Shown here in pieces: positions 7,056-13,312 of a DNA stretch of 13,312 nucleotides (positions are counted from its first letter, which is position 1; each line of letters opens with the position of its first letter). Source of the DNA: Oscillospiraceae bacterium (GTDB lineage: Bacteria > Bacillota > Clostridia > Oscillospirales > Ruminococcaceae). The stretch is taken from positions 1 through 13,312 of the forward strand of contig JAHHUC010000056.1 of NCBI GenBank assembly GCA_020024215.1. Direction: 5' to 3'. Below the pieces are notes generated by a model that worked only from the letters and a program-made list of their open reading frames with translations, had not been told where the DNA came from and searched no databases. Both the position numbers and the translations under genes were made by a program.

Positions 7056-8449
7056 ATGCCCTCTTCCATAATTTTTCCTATGCTTTCCATATCTAAATTT
7101 TCTCCTATTGCATTTGATAGGATATCAAGCTGTTCATCAAGAAAGTTTTTGCTGCTGCTTTTCATATCAAATTCCCTGCCCTTTATGTCAGCAAGTTTTT
7201 TTAGTATAAGCTCGGTTATATTGCGGTTTGAAAAAAATCCGCTCAGTGATGATACCAGTATATTGTTATAGGCCCTTACAATATCTGTGCTGTCATAAGA
7301 AAATCCGTCTATTTTTCCGTTATTAAGAAAGCTCCAAAAGGAGGGATTGACCGCTCTTATTGTCAAAGACCTTTTTGACGGCATATCAAGAGGCTTGCCC
7401 TCTTCAATATTCACAATGCCCAGACCTGCTGCATAGATATTGTTTGCCTTGTATGCATCACCCAAAATTTTAAAGGCTGAACCCAAGGCAATTACAGGTT
7501 TATTTTCTGCAATTTCTTTAAGCTCTTTTTTATATCTGAAATTTTCAAAATTTGCAATTTCAAAATCAGGGATTATGACAATGTCCGACTGTTTTGCATC
7601 CAAAGGATTTTTAATATATTTAAGTGACAAAAAGCTGTATTCCTTAAGCCTTAGAAAATCGTGGAAATTTCTCATGCCGTTAAAATCTATCACAGAGATT
7701 TCCATATATGCTTTTTTTCTTACAAGAGATTTCTTTGAAAGGCTGTCCTCTTCATCCACAACTATATCCAAATACGGCATAACCCCCAGTGTATTGACGG
7801 GTATTCTTTGATAAAACATATCTATTCCGGGCATGAGCAGGCTTTTATCTCCCCTGAATTTATTTATTATAAAGCCCTTCACATACTTTTTTTCAGTCTC
7901 TTCCAAAAGCATATATGTACCGTAGAGAGAGGCAAAAACACCTCCTCTGTCAATATCTCCCACAAGCAGCACCGGAGCACCTGCCATTTTTGCGATTCCC
8001 ATGTTCACAATATCATCTTTTTTCAGATTTATCTCCGCAGGGCTTCCGGCACCTTCTATAATGACAAAATCATTTTCTGCTATCAGGGATTTAAGACATT
8101 GCTCAACAATAGGAAAAAAGGTTTTTCTTATATCAAAATATTCCTTTGCCGACATAAAGCCATATGACCGCCCATTGATGATAACCTCACTTCCCACATT
8201 TGTTTTAGGCTTCAGCAATATGGGATTTAGCCTTGGCTCTATGGGACATCCGGCCGCAACAGCCTGTAAAGCTTGTGCCCTTCCCAGCTGTAAACCGCCA
8301 TCGGTAATATAACAGTTTGAAGCCATATTCTGACTTTTAAAGGGCGCCACTTTATATCCCTTTCTTGTCAGATATCTGCATATTCCGGCTGTGATAAAGC
8401 TTTTTCCGCTATCAGACATTGTTCCTTGAATCATAAGCGCTTTTCCCAT
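7052..8449 (-). CDS. cobQ: Cobyric acid synthase CobQ/CbiP with degenerate glutaminase domain
   Basis: CobQ/CbiP amidates the b, d, e and g side chains of adenosylcobyrinic a,c-diamide using ATP and glutamine. The N-terminal synthetase domain is well kept: P-loop GTMSDSGKS (residues 9-17), PFKSQNMASN, LGRAQALQA, LNPILLKP, EGAGSPAEINL, GDIDRGGVFA and INKFRGD. The C-terminal class I glutamine amidotransferase domain is degenerate. Where the family has GICGGYQMLG, this protein has ALGSAFKILG, so the nucleophilic Cys is Gly (residue 323). The GTYLHGLF motif reads VSSLSGFF, so the catalytic His is Ser (403). It may therefore use free ammonia or a partner glutaminase. The frame is intact and the 465-residue length is slightly short. 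I start at ATG 8449, five bases after AGGTGG; an in-frame GTG lies at 8458. The 5' end overlaps cobD by 38 bases. Confidence 0.93.
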   Translation of the reverse strand: MGKALMIQGTMSDSGKSFITAGICRYLTRKGYKVAPFKSQNMASNCYITDGGLQLGRAQALQAVAAGCPIEPRLNPILLKPKTNVGSEVIINGRSYGFMSAKEYFDIRKTFFPIVEQCLKSLIAENDFVIIEGAGSPAEINLKKDDIVNMGIAKMAGAPVLLVGDIDRGGVFASLYGTYMLLEETEKKYVKGFIINKFRGDKSLLMPGIDMFYQRIPVNTLGVMPYLDIVVDEEDSLSKKSLVRKKAYMEISVIDFNGMRNFHDFLRLKEYSFLSLKYIKNPLDAKQSDIVIIPDFEIANFENFRYKKELKEIAENKPVIALGSAFKILGDAYKANNIYAAGLGIVNIEEGKPLDMPSKRSLTIRAVNPSFWSFLNNGKIDGFSYDSTDIVRAYNNILVSSLSGFFSNRNITELILKKLADIKGREFDMKSSSKNFLDEQLDILSNAIGENLDMESIGKIMEEGI

Positions 8450-9506
8450 TTTTACCACCTTTCAATATATCAAAAAGCTCTTTGATGAGCCTTTCATTCT
8501 CCCTGTGGGATTTTATTGCAATTCTGTAAAATCCCACAGGTATGACATTATAGCTTTTGCAGCTTCTTATCAAAATCCCTCTTTCTATAAGCTTTTCATA
8601 AAGCTTATGCTCATTTGAAAGGAAAAACAGATAATTGGCAGCAGAGCCGTATACTTTAAGACCCAAAGCTTCAAAGCTTTCCAAAAGATACTGCTTCTCT
8701 TTTTTTATATATTCCAATGAACTGCTTACAAATTCCTTTTCCTTAAATGCGGCTATTCCTGCACTTTGCGCCAAATTGGAAACAGGCCAGCTTTGCCGGA
8801 AATAATTCAGCTTATCTATAACCTTTTCATTGCAGCAGATACAATATCCAAGCCTTATGCCTGCAATGGCATAAAGCTTGGTGAAGGATTTAAGGATAAA
8901 GACATTTCCTTCATTTATATAGCTTTTAAGGGAATAAACCTCAGGCTTTTCGACAAATTCCAAAAAGCACTCATCTGCAACTATAAAAACATTGTTTTCT
9001 CTGCATTTGCAGAATATGTTGCGAAGCATTTGGCCATCTGTTAAAATCCCGGTTGGATTGTTGGGCTGACAGAGAAATATTGCATCGACAGAGCTGTCTA
9101 TTAAATCCAGATGATGATTTTTTAACTCGAATCCCTCCTCAGCTTTTAAAGTGAGGTATTCAACTTTACTTTCCGATGCCCTGAGAGCCTTTTCATATTC
9201 TGAAAAGCCGGGAGACATTATGAGCGCTTTTTTAAATCTTTGGGATAGGCAGAGGGCATATATCAAATCTGCTGCCCCATTTCCGACAGCTATACAGCTT
9301 GCAGATAGCTTTTCATATTCTGAAATTTTTTCTATCAGCTGTCTGCTTTTGATGTCAGGATATCTTGATGAATCATTTAAGGCTGATTCCACAGCCTTTT
9401 TTATGCCGTAGGGCATACCCAAAGGATTTATATTGGCAGAAAAGTCCAAAAGCTCTTTTCCCTCTTTTGCCAAATCATATATGTTGCCGCCATGAATCTG
9501 TTCCAT
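8412..9506 (-). CDS. cobD: L-threonine-O-3-phosphate decarboxylase CobD (PLP enzyme)
   Basis: CobD decarboxylates threonine phosphate to (R)-1-aminopropan-2-ol phosphate, the arm joining the corrin ring to the lower nucleotide. The 364-residue protein is a fold-type I aminotransferase-like PLP enzyme of typical CobD length. It begins MEQIHGGNIYD, then LLDFSANINPLG (19-30), the hallmark of CobD among HisC relatives. CQPNNPTG (146-153), Asp178 in VADEC, and SFTKLYAIAGIRLGY (207-221) follow, with Lys210 as the PLP-binding lysine. The ATG at 9506 has AAGGAG five bases upstream and starts ten bases after the cbiB stop. The next gene after cobD makes cobyric acid, the acceptor for this product through CbiB. 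A histidinol-phosphate aminotransferase is the main alternative, but the N terminus and the context argue strongly for CobD. Confidence 0.95.
   Translation of the reverse strand: MEQIHGGNIYDLAKEGKELLDFSANINPLGMPYGIKKAVESALNDSSRYPDIKSRQLIEKISEYEKLSASCIAVGNGAADLIYALCLSQRFKKALIMSPGFSEYEKALRASESKVEYLTLKAEEGFELKNHHLDLIDSSVDAIFLCQPNNPTGILTDGQMLRNIFCKCRENNVFIVADECFLEFVEKPEVYSLKSYINEGNVFILKSFTKLYAIAGIRLGYCICCNEKVIDKLNYFRQSWPVSNLAQSAGIAAFKEKEFVSSSLEYIKKEKQYLLESFEALGLKVYGSAANYLFFLSNEHKLYEKLIERGILIRSCKSYNVIPVGFYRIAIKSHRENERLIKELFDILKGGKNGKSAYDSRNNV
8455..8462 (-). promoter_or_regulatory. Ribosome binding site that decides the cobQ start
   Basis: The minus strand reads AAAGGTGG here, lying within the last codons of cobD. 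It is five bases before the ATG at 8449, an ideal spacing. The upstream in-frame GTG (8458-8456) is part of this site and so cannot use it, which supports the shorter CobQ protein beginning MGKALMIQGT. Confidence 0.65.
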
Positions 9507-9515
9507 CTTTACTCC

Positions 9516-10472
9516 TTAAAGCATAAATAAAATTGAAATAAATAAAAACCACAGAAATGCCAAAAACGAAGAAAGGTAAAGAAGTCTGTTTGCCTTTATG
9601 ATGTCCTCTTTTTCTGCCTTTCTTTTTTCGTCTCCCAGAGTTGACTTATGGCATAATTTCCCAAAATAGGAGCAATCTCCTCCCAGCATAATTCCCAAAG
9701 CACCTGCTGCTGCCGCTTCAAGCTGACCGCTGTTGGGGCTATTATGACGATTTCTGTCCCTCATAAATATATTTAGAGCATTTTTGCCGTCAAGCTTTAG
9801 AATAAATGAAGAAAGTATCATAAAAAAAGCACCTAATCTGGCAGGTATGAAATTTGCTATATCATCCAGCTTAGCAGCAAAAAAGCCAAAATTTACATAC
9901 CTGTCATTTTTATATCCCAGCATGGAATCCATAGTATTTATCGCCTTATATACAACAGCACCCATAGGGCCGAAAAGAAAAAGGTAAAACATAGGCGCAA
10001 TTTCCCCATCATTGGTATTTTCAGCCACCGTTTCAACTGCTGCCTTTATTACCTGCTGTTCATCCAAGCCGGCTGTATCCCTTCCAACTATTTTAGAGAC
10101 AGCTGTTCTTCCCTCTTCCAGACTTTCTGAAAGAGCTGTATATACCTGCATACTTGATTGTTTAAGACATTTTGCTGCCAGCATTTGTGATGAAAGAAAT
10201 ATATCACACAATATTCCCAAGGCAGGATTTATTTTGTAAAATAAGATTCTGACCGTCAAATAGAAAAAGAACACAGCAATTACGGTTGATAAAACTGTAA
10301 AGGCTCCGCCTGCATATTCCCCCGATTTATTTTTTGGAAAAATACTTCTGGAAAACTTTTCACAGGCTGAGATAATTTTTCCCATAAAGCATACCGGATG
10401 ATAGATGAAGGCCGGATCTCCAATCAGCATGTCCAGCACAAAGGCAAACGTAAAAATATAGGGATTCACCAT
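9516..10472 (-). CDS. cbiB: Adenosylcobinamide-phosphate synthase CbiB
   Basis: CbiB is the membrane enzyme that joins aminopropanol phosphate to adenosylcobyric acid. The 318-residue product has several hydrophobic segments and all the family landmarks. These are GDPAFIYHPVCFMG at 18-31, ETVAENTNDGEIAPMFY at 147-163, NTMDSMLGYKNDRY at 179-192, AAKLDDIANFIPARLG at 199-214 and NSGQLEAAAAGALG at 247-260, with a hydrophobic C-terminal helix. The ATG at 10472 follows AAAGGAG by about ten bases; the next codon is GTG, also possible as a start and closer to the site. CbiB and its substrate supplier cobD are adjacent and separated by nine bases, so they are probably made together. It was formerly called CobD in some aerobic organisms, which is a source of naming confusion. 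Confidence 0.96.
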   Translation of the reverse strand: MVNPYIFTFAFVLDMLIGDPAFIYHPVCFMGKIISACEKFSRSIFPKNKSGEYAGGAFTVLSTVIAVFFFYLTVRILFYKINPALGILCDIFLSSQMLAAKCLKQSSMQVYTALSESLEEGRTAVSKIVGRDTAGLDEQQVIKAAVETVAENTNDGEIAPMFYLFLFGPMGAVVYKAINTMDSMLGYKNDRYVNFGFFAAKLDDIANFIPARLGAFFMILSSFILKLDGKNALNIFMRDRNRHNSPNSGQLEAAAAGALGIMLGGDCSYFGKLCHKSTLGDEKRKAEKEDIIKANRLLYLSSFLAFLWFLFISILFML

Positions 10473-10487
10473 TTTTTGAAAACTCCT

Positions 10488-11015
10488 TTAAATGTCAAAT
10501 ACCACACTTTCGCCATAGGAAAGCTTAACATCAAAATATGGGATTTTTTGCTTTGCAGCGCTCTCTCCAATTGCCATAGCAGTTCCCTCATGAGCAACGA
10601 CAACAGCTTCTGACACCTTAAGCTCTTTTGCCTTTTTCTTTATCTTTTCTATTCCAAGACACACCCTTTTGCAAAATTCTGCCTTACTCTCGCCGCAGGG
10701 ACAGGGCTTTTCACAATAAGATTCCAGCCATTGGGCATATTTTTTGCAATTTTTAAGCTCCATATAACTTTTATTTTCAAATATTCCAAAATCCATTTCT
10801 GCAAGCTCGTCTATCACTATTTTATAAGACATGGGAAACAGTATCTTTGCCGTTTCAACCGCCCTTCTCATCGGACTTGTGAAAACAATTTCTGCATCAA
10901 GGTAGGCATAATCCTTATGAGCTGTCACAAGCTCTATGCCCTCATCCGTTTTCCCTATATATCTTCTCTCCAAGTTTCCCCTTGTAGGGAAATGGCGTAT
11001 GACAGTTATTTTCAT
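10488..11015 (-). CDS. cobC: Histidine phosphatase, probable alpha-ribazole phosphatase (CobC-like)
   Basis: This is a phosphoglycerate-mutase-type histidine phosphatase. In a cobalamin operon the likely role is removing the phosphate from alpha-ribazole-5'-phosphate or adenosylcobalamin-5'-phosphate. The 175-residue length is usual for small members. The phosphorylated histidine is His8 in VIRHFPTRGN; the family norm is RHGET, so Gly is replaced by Phe. TSPMRRAVETA (46-56), ELAEMDFGIFE (70-80), the GES of the substrate loop (108-110) and the second catalytic His142 in VVAHEGTAMAI follow; here HEG replaces the more common HGG. Catalytic His and Arg residues are kept, so the enzyme should be active. 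The ATG at 11015 overlaps the preceding stop (ATGA). The specific substrate is inferred from context, not sequence. Confidence 0.85.
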   Translation of the reverse strand: MKITVIRHFPTRGNLERRYIGKTDEGIELVTAHKDYAYLDAEIVFTSPMRRAVETAKILFPMSYKIVIDELAEMDFGIFENKSYMELKNCKKYAQWLESYCEKPCPCGESKAEFCKRVCLGIEKIKKKAKELKVSEAVVVAHEGTAMAIGESAAKQKIPYFDVKLSYGESVVFDI

Positions 11016-11356
11016 ATCTCACCCTTGAGCGCCATCGGTATGCCGCAATATAATCTTACCACCGAATTTGCATTAGCCGCCAGATATTGAAGTGCAGAAT
11101 TTATTTTTTCTTCAAACAGCCTTTCTTCTTCGTTTAAGGAAAGCACCTTGCAGCCAGATTCCAGTGATATCACAGCCTTTTTTGCCAAAAGCAGCTTAAG
11201 CTCCTTTTCACCTAAATCGCCTTTCCAACATTCAAAAGCTGTCATGACAGGCTTTGATGAATATAAATCATCAGAAAAGTCATCATCAGAAAGCTGAAAT
11301 TTATTTTTCACATATTCTTTTTTTCCTTGAAAATAACCGCCTATAACCAAAATCAT
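11012..11356 (-). CDS. Miniature CobU-like protein, degenerate P-loop
   Basis: This 114-residue protein looks like a shortened CobU. It begins MILVIGGYFQGKKEY, where the CobU P-loop would read GGASSGKS; the Ser/Thr that follows the lysine is Lys here. The central part with the guanylylated His of CobU is missing. The C-terminal third ends ANSVVRLYCGIPMALKGEI, the form seen at the CobU end (AD.V....GI...K). Loss of the middle makes normal kinase/guanylyltransferase activity unlikely. It could be a subunit or regulator of the full CobU encoded two genes upstream, or a paralogue with another role. The start is the ATG at 11356, nine bases after GGAGG and overlapping the cobS stop (TGATG); a TTG one codon upstream is possible. 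Its position inside the tight operon and open frame suggest it is a real gene, not debris. Confidence 0.72.
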   Translation of the reverse strand: MILVIGGYFQGKKEYVKNKFQLSDDDFSDDLYSSKPVMTAFECWKGDLGEKELKLLLAKKAVISLESGCKVLSLNEEERLFEEKINSALQYLAANANSVVRLYCGIPMALKGEI

Positions 11357-12123
11357 CAAAAAATACCTCCTGTGGATATATTCAGGGCTATCAGCATAAC
11401 AAGCTCACTTAAAGAGAGCAGCCAGCCTGCCAAGTCACCTGTTATGCCCGAAAACAGTCTTTTCATTTTATTTGTACAGTAAAGATATGACAAGATTGCC
11501 CCTGATACAATAAAAACAGCAGATTTAAGATTGATAAAAAGCCCGAATAAAATTATAATCACAATTTCAAAAATCAAGATGTATCCGGAGCTTTTTTTAT
11601 CTGATATATCTTTTAAAGCCTTGCCCATTCCGCTGTTTCTTGCCCCTTGCAGATTTAAAAGAGCAAATGCGCCCATTGCACGGCTCAATGAAAATATAAC
11701 TGCAAGCATCAGCAAAACCTCATCCTTTTTAGGAAGCAGAAATGTAAAGACAAAAAATGACAGCTCATAAATCAGCATATGGATGCAGGCAAAGGCTCCT
11801 ATATTGCTGTCCTTCATTATTTGCAGCATTCTTTCTTTTGATGAGTGAGAAGCAAAAGCATCATGACAGTCCATAAATCCATCTAAATGTATGCCCCCTG
11901 TAAAGGCAATGGGGAAAACAGACATTATAAGTGATATGACCGGATTATTTATTCCAAAATAAAGGCACAGCTTAAAAATTGCAAGTTCGGCAGCTCCCAG
12001 CACCATCCCAACAAAGGGCAGGCATACCCCTGCATATTTAAAATCCTCCTGTTTGAGGCTTATTCTTATAGGTACAGCCGAAAACATGGCAAAGGAAGCT
12101 AAAATATATCTGATGACCTGCAA
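11356..12123 (-). CDS. cobS: Adenosylcobinamide-GDP ribazoletransferase (cobalamin synthase) CobS
   Basis: CobS is an integral membrane enzyme that joins adenosylcobinamide-GDP to alpha-ribazole (or its phosphate), completing the nucleotide loop. The 255-residue, strongly hydrophobic protein has family length. It has the metal/nucleotide-binding acidic motif GGIHLDGFMDCHDAF (76-90), with Asp81, Asp85 and Asp88. SVFPIAFTGG precedes the motif, and the C terminus contains ITGDLAGW, another conserved CobS element. The start is a TTG at 12123, just after GGTGAGG; the next in-frame ATG is residue 13 and would remove the conserved beginning of the first segment. The 5' end overlaps cobU by 25 bases, so coupled translation is likely. 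Substrates come from CobU (GDP-cobinamide) and CobT (ribazole phosphate) encoded just upstream. Confidence 0.94.
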   Translation of the reverse strand: MQVIRYILASFAMFSAVPIRISLKQEDFKYAGVCLPFVGMVLGAAELAIFKLCLYFGINNPVISLIMSVFPIAFTGGIHLDGFMDCHDAFASHSSKERMLQIMKDSNIGAFACIHMLIYELSFFVFTFLLPKKDEVLLMLAVIFSLSRAMGAFALLNLQGARNSGMGKALKDISDKKSSGYILIFEIVIIILFGLFINLKSAVFIVSGAILSYLYCTNKMKRLFSGITGDLAGWLLSLSELVMLIALNISTGGIF

Positions 12124-12638
12124 ATATCCTCACCCTTTATTATATTTTTTAAAGAGCAGACAGCCTCAATAACCACATCTGCCCTCTTGGCAATTTCCTT
12201 GTTCAAATATGCCAGATTTTTAAGATATGCTATGGATTGGCTGTTAAGTCCTTCAAGTGTGGAAAAAATGTCATTGGACACAATCACTGTATGTCGGTTT
12301 TTTGAAATCATACTGCTTATTTCCCTTAAAATGCGTTCATTTGGCTCAAGATCTGTCTTTTCTTTGAACATTTCATTTGCAAGAAGTGTCCCCAGACATT
12401 CCAAAAGCAGAGTGCCTTTTTGGGCAAAGCAAACCTCATCTGTGCAAAAGGGCTTTTCTATTGTATAAAATCCCTTTCCCCGGCGCATCCTTCTGTGATT
12501 GGCTATTTTTCTTTTGCTTTCATCACAATCATCCTGCATTGTTGCAAGATAGTAAAGTGGCTTTCCCAATTTAAGACATATTTTTTCAGCTATCCTGCTT
12601 TTTCCTGAGGATGCTCCCCCCAGCACCAAAATCAACAT
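12099..12638 (-). CDS. cobU: Adenosylcobinamide kinase / guanylyltransferase CobU
   Basis: CobU phosphorylates adenosylcobinamide and then transfers GMP to it. The 179-residue protein has normal length. It opens with the P-loop GGASSGKS (7-14), then LYYLATMQDDCDE and IANHRRMRRGKGFYTIE, where His48 corresponds to the guanylylated histidine of the family. LLLECLGTLLANEMF (77-91) is the conserved central motif. The later VxNEVGxGIVP loop of typical CobU reads VSNDIFSTLEG (120-130), a divergence that may be clade-specific. The start ATG at 12638 follows the cobT stop directly, and an AAAGG site lies inside the last cobT codons. It overlaps cobS downstream. A second, much smaller CobU-like gene lies two genes downstream (11012-11356). 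Confidence 0.94.
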   Translation of the reverse strand: MLILVLGGASSGKSRIAEKICLKLGKPLYYLATMQDDCDESKRKIANHRRMRRGKGFYTIEKPFCTDEVCFAQKGTLLLECLGTLLANEMFKEKTDLEPNERILREISSMISKNRHTVIVSNDIFSTLEGLNSQSIAYLKNLAYLNKEIAKRADVVIEAVCSLKNIIKGEDICRSSDIF

Positions 12639-13312
12639 TTAATCAAACCTTTCATACGGCTTCATTTTTATATCGGCAAAGCTTTGCTGCTTTTTGTATA
12701 TGGTGAGCGACAGATCCAAAAGCGGAAGAAGCATCATAGCTCCGCAGCCCTCCCCCTGATGGAAATTTCCATCCAATATGGGGGACAGATTAAGGCTTTC
12801 AAGCACATATTTCATACCTTTTTCAGTGCTTTTGTGAGATGGAATGAGATATTTTACTGTAATGCCACATAGCTTTACAGCACACAAAGCCGCTGTCAAT
12901 GCGATAAAGCCATCTAAAATACAAGGAAGCTTATAATAGGCACAGCCCAGATAAAAGCCGCACATGGCAGCTATATCAAATCCGCCCAGCTTTGAAAGCA
13001 CATCTATAACATCGTCACAATCAGGCTTGTTTTTTAAAATTCCCTCTTTGATAACAGCTATTTTTTTCAAAAGCCCTGCATCTGAAAGCCCTGCTCCCTT
13101 TCCGGCAGCCTCCTCGGCCTTTATCCTTAAAAGGCAGCAGACAACCGCTGATGAGGTTGTTGTGTTCCCTATGCCCATCTCGCCTGCCAAAGCAATGTCA
13201 TAGCCCTTGGTTTTCAGCTGTTGTGCCATTTCAAAGCCTGTAAAAACAGCTTTTACAGCCTCATCTTTTGACATGGCACAGCCTTTTAGAAAATTGTGGG
13301 TCCCCATTGCTG
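12639..13312 (-). CDS. cobT: Nicotinate-nucleotide:dimethylbenzimidazole phosphoribosyltransferase CobT, 5' end cut
   Basis: CobT transfers phosphoribose from nicotinate mononucleotide to the lower-ligand base to give alpha-ribazole phosphate. About 224 codons, the C-terminal two thirds, are present. The frame continues past the right edge, and the Met at 13307 is internal, because GTHNFLKGCAMSKDEAV matches a mid-protein CobT segment. Conserved elements include GEMGIGNTTTSSAV, AGKGAGLSD, LGGFDIAAMCGFYLGCA, LPCILDGFIALTAALCA and QGEGCGAMMLLPLLD. The Glu of GEGCGA (codon at 12752-12750) matches the catalytic base of the family. The stop codon touches the cobU start. The lower ligand cannot be read from the sequence: dimethylbenzimidazole, adenine and phenolic bases are all used by clostridial relatives. 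Any leader riboswitch would be outside the window. Confidence 0.95.
   Translation of the reverse strand, partial: AMGTHNFLKGCAMSKDEAVKAVFTGFEMAQQLKTKGYDIALAGEMGIGNTTTSSAVVCCLLRIKAEEAAGKGAGLSDAGLLKKIAVIKEGILKNKPDCDDVIDVLSKLGGFDIAAMCGFYLGCAYYKLPCILDGFIALTAALCAVKLCGITVKYLIPSHKSTEKGMKYVLESLNLSPILDGNFHQGEGCGAMMLLPLLDLSLTIYKKQQSFADIKMKPYERFD

Noticed and set aside
7052..7600. CobQ C terminus as a frameshifted or decaying pseudogene end
   Set aside because: The frame stays open to a stop codon that overlaps the cbiC start, secondary-structure-like landmarks persist, and the length is near normal. Substitution, not disruption, explains the missing residues.
7440..8312. Several plus-strand open frames of about 100-120 codons
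   Set aside because: All are antisense to cobQ, whose minus-strand protein is clearly conserved. Their compositions look like reversed coding sequence.

Overview
The window looks like a chromosomal segment of an anaerobic, spore-forming, low-GC Firmicute. A clostridial, possibly Lachnospiraceae-like, host is most likely. The evidence is AT-rich sequence, strong Shine-Dalgarno (SD) sites, occasional TTG/GTG starts, a CwlD-type germination amidase, the MBOAT plus DHHW pair common in clostridia, and a cobalamin gene set in the clostridial arrangement. Every supported gene (15, two cut by the window edges) is on the minus strand, so transcription runs from high to low coordinates. No tRNA, rRNA, CRISPR array, insertion sequence or integrase was seen, and no region over 300 bases lacks a gene.

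Region 1 (13312 down to 6414) is a compact cobalamin operon in the order cobT (5' end outside the window), cobU, cobS, a miniature CobU-like gene, cobC-like phosphatase, cbiB, cobD, cobQ/cbiP and cbiC. Genes abut or overlap by up to 38 bp, so translation is probably coupled. Together they cover the late steps. CbiC rearranges the corrin ring and CobQ amidates the side chains. CobD makes aminopropanol phosphate and CbiB attaches it. CobU activates cobinamide, CobT makes ribazole phosphate, CobS joins the two halves, and the phosphatase removes the last phosphate. The earlier ring-building genes, cobalt uptake and the adenosyltransferase are not in view. Any leader riboswitch would lie beyond the right edge. 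The main anomaly is that the glutaminase half of CobQ has lost its catalytic Cys and His, although its synthetase half is intact.

Region 2 (6413 to 6322) is a short intergenic stretch with a plausible sigma-A promoter and no clear terminator.

Region 3 (6321 down to 1) is a second run of co-directional genes. It starts with an MBOAT membrane O-acyltransferase and a membrane-anchored DHHW/AlgJ-like SGNH protein with an acidic tail. Next is a lipoprotein resembling a TRAP (DctP) solute-binding protein but lacking a transporter. These three may form a cell-surface polysaccharide acylation module. The run continues with the spore cortex amidase cwlD, whose SD and TTG start are buried in an 11-bp hairpin just after the lipoprotein stop codon. 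It ends with radA and a Nudix hydrolase cut by the left edge.
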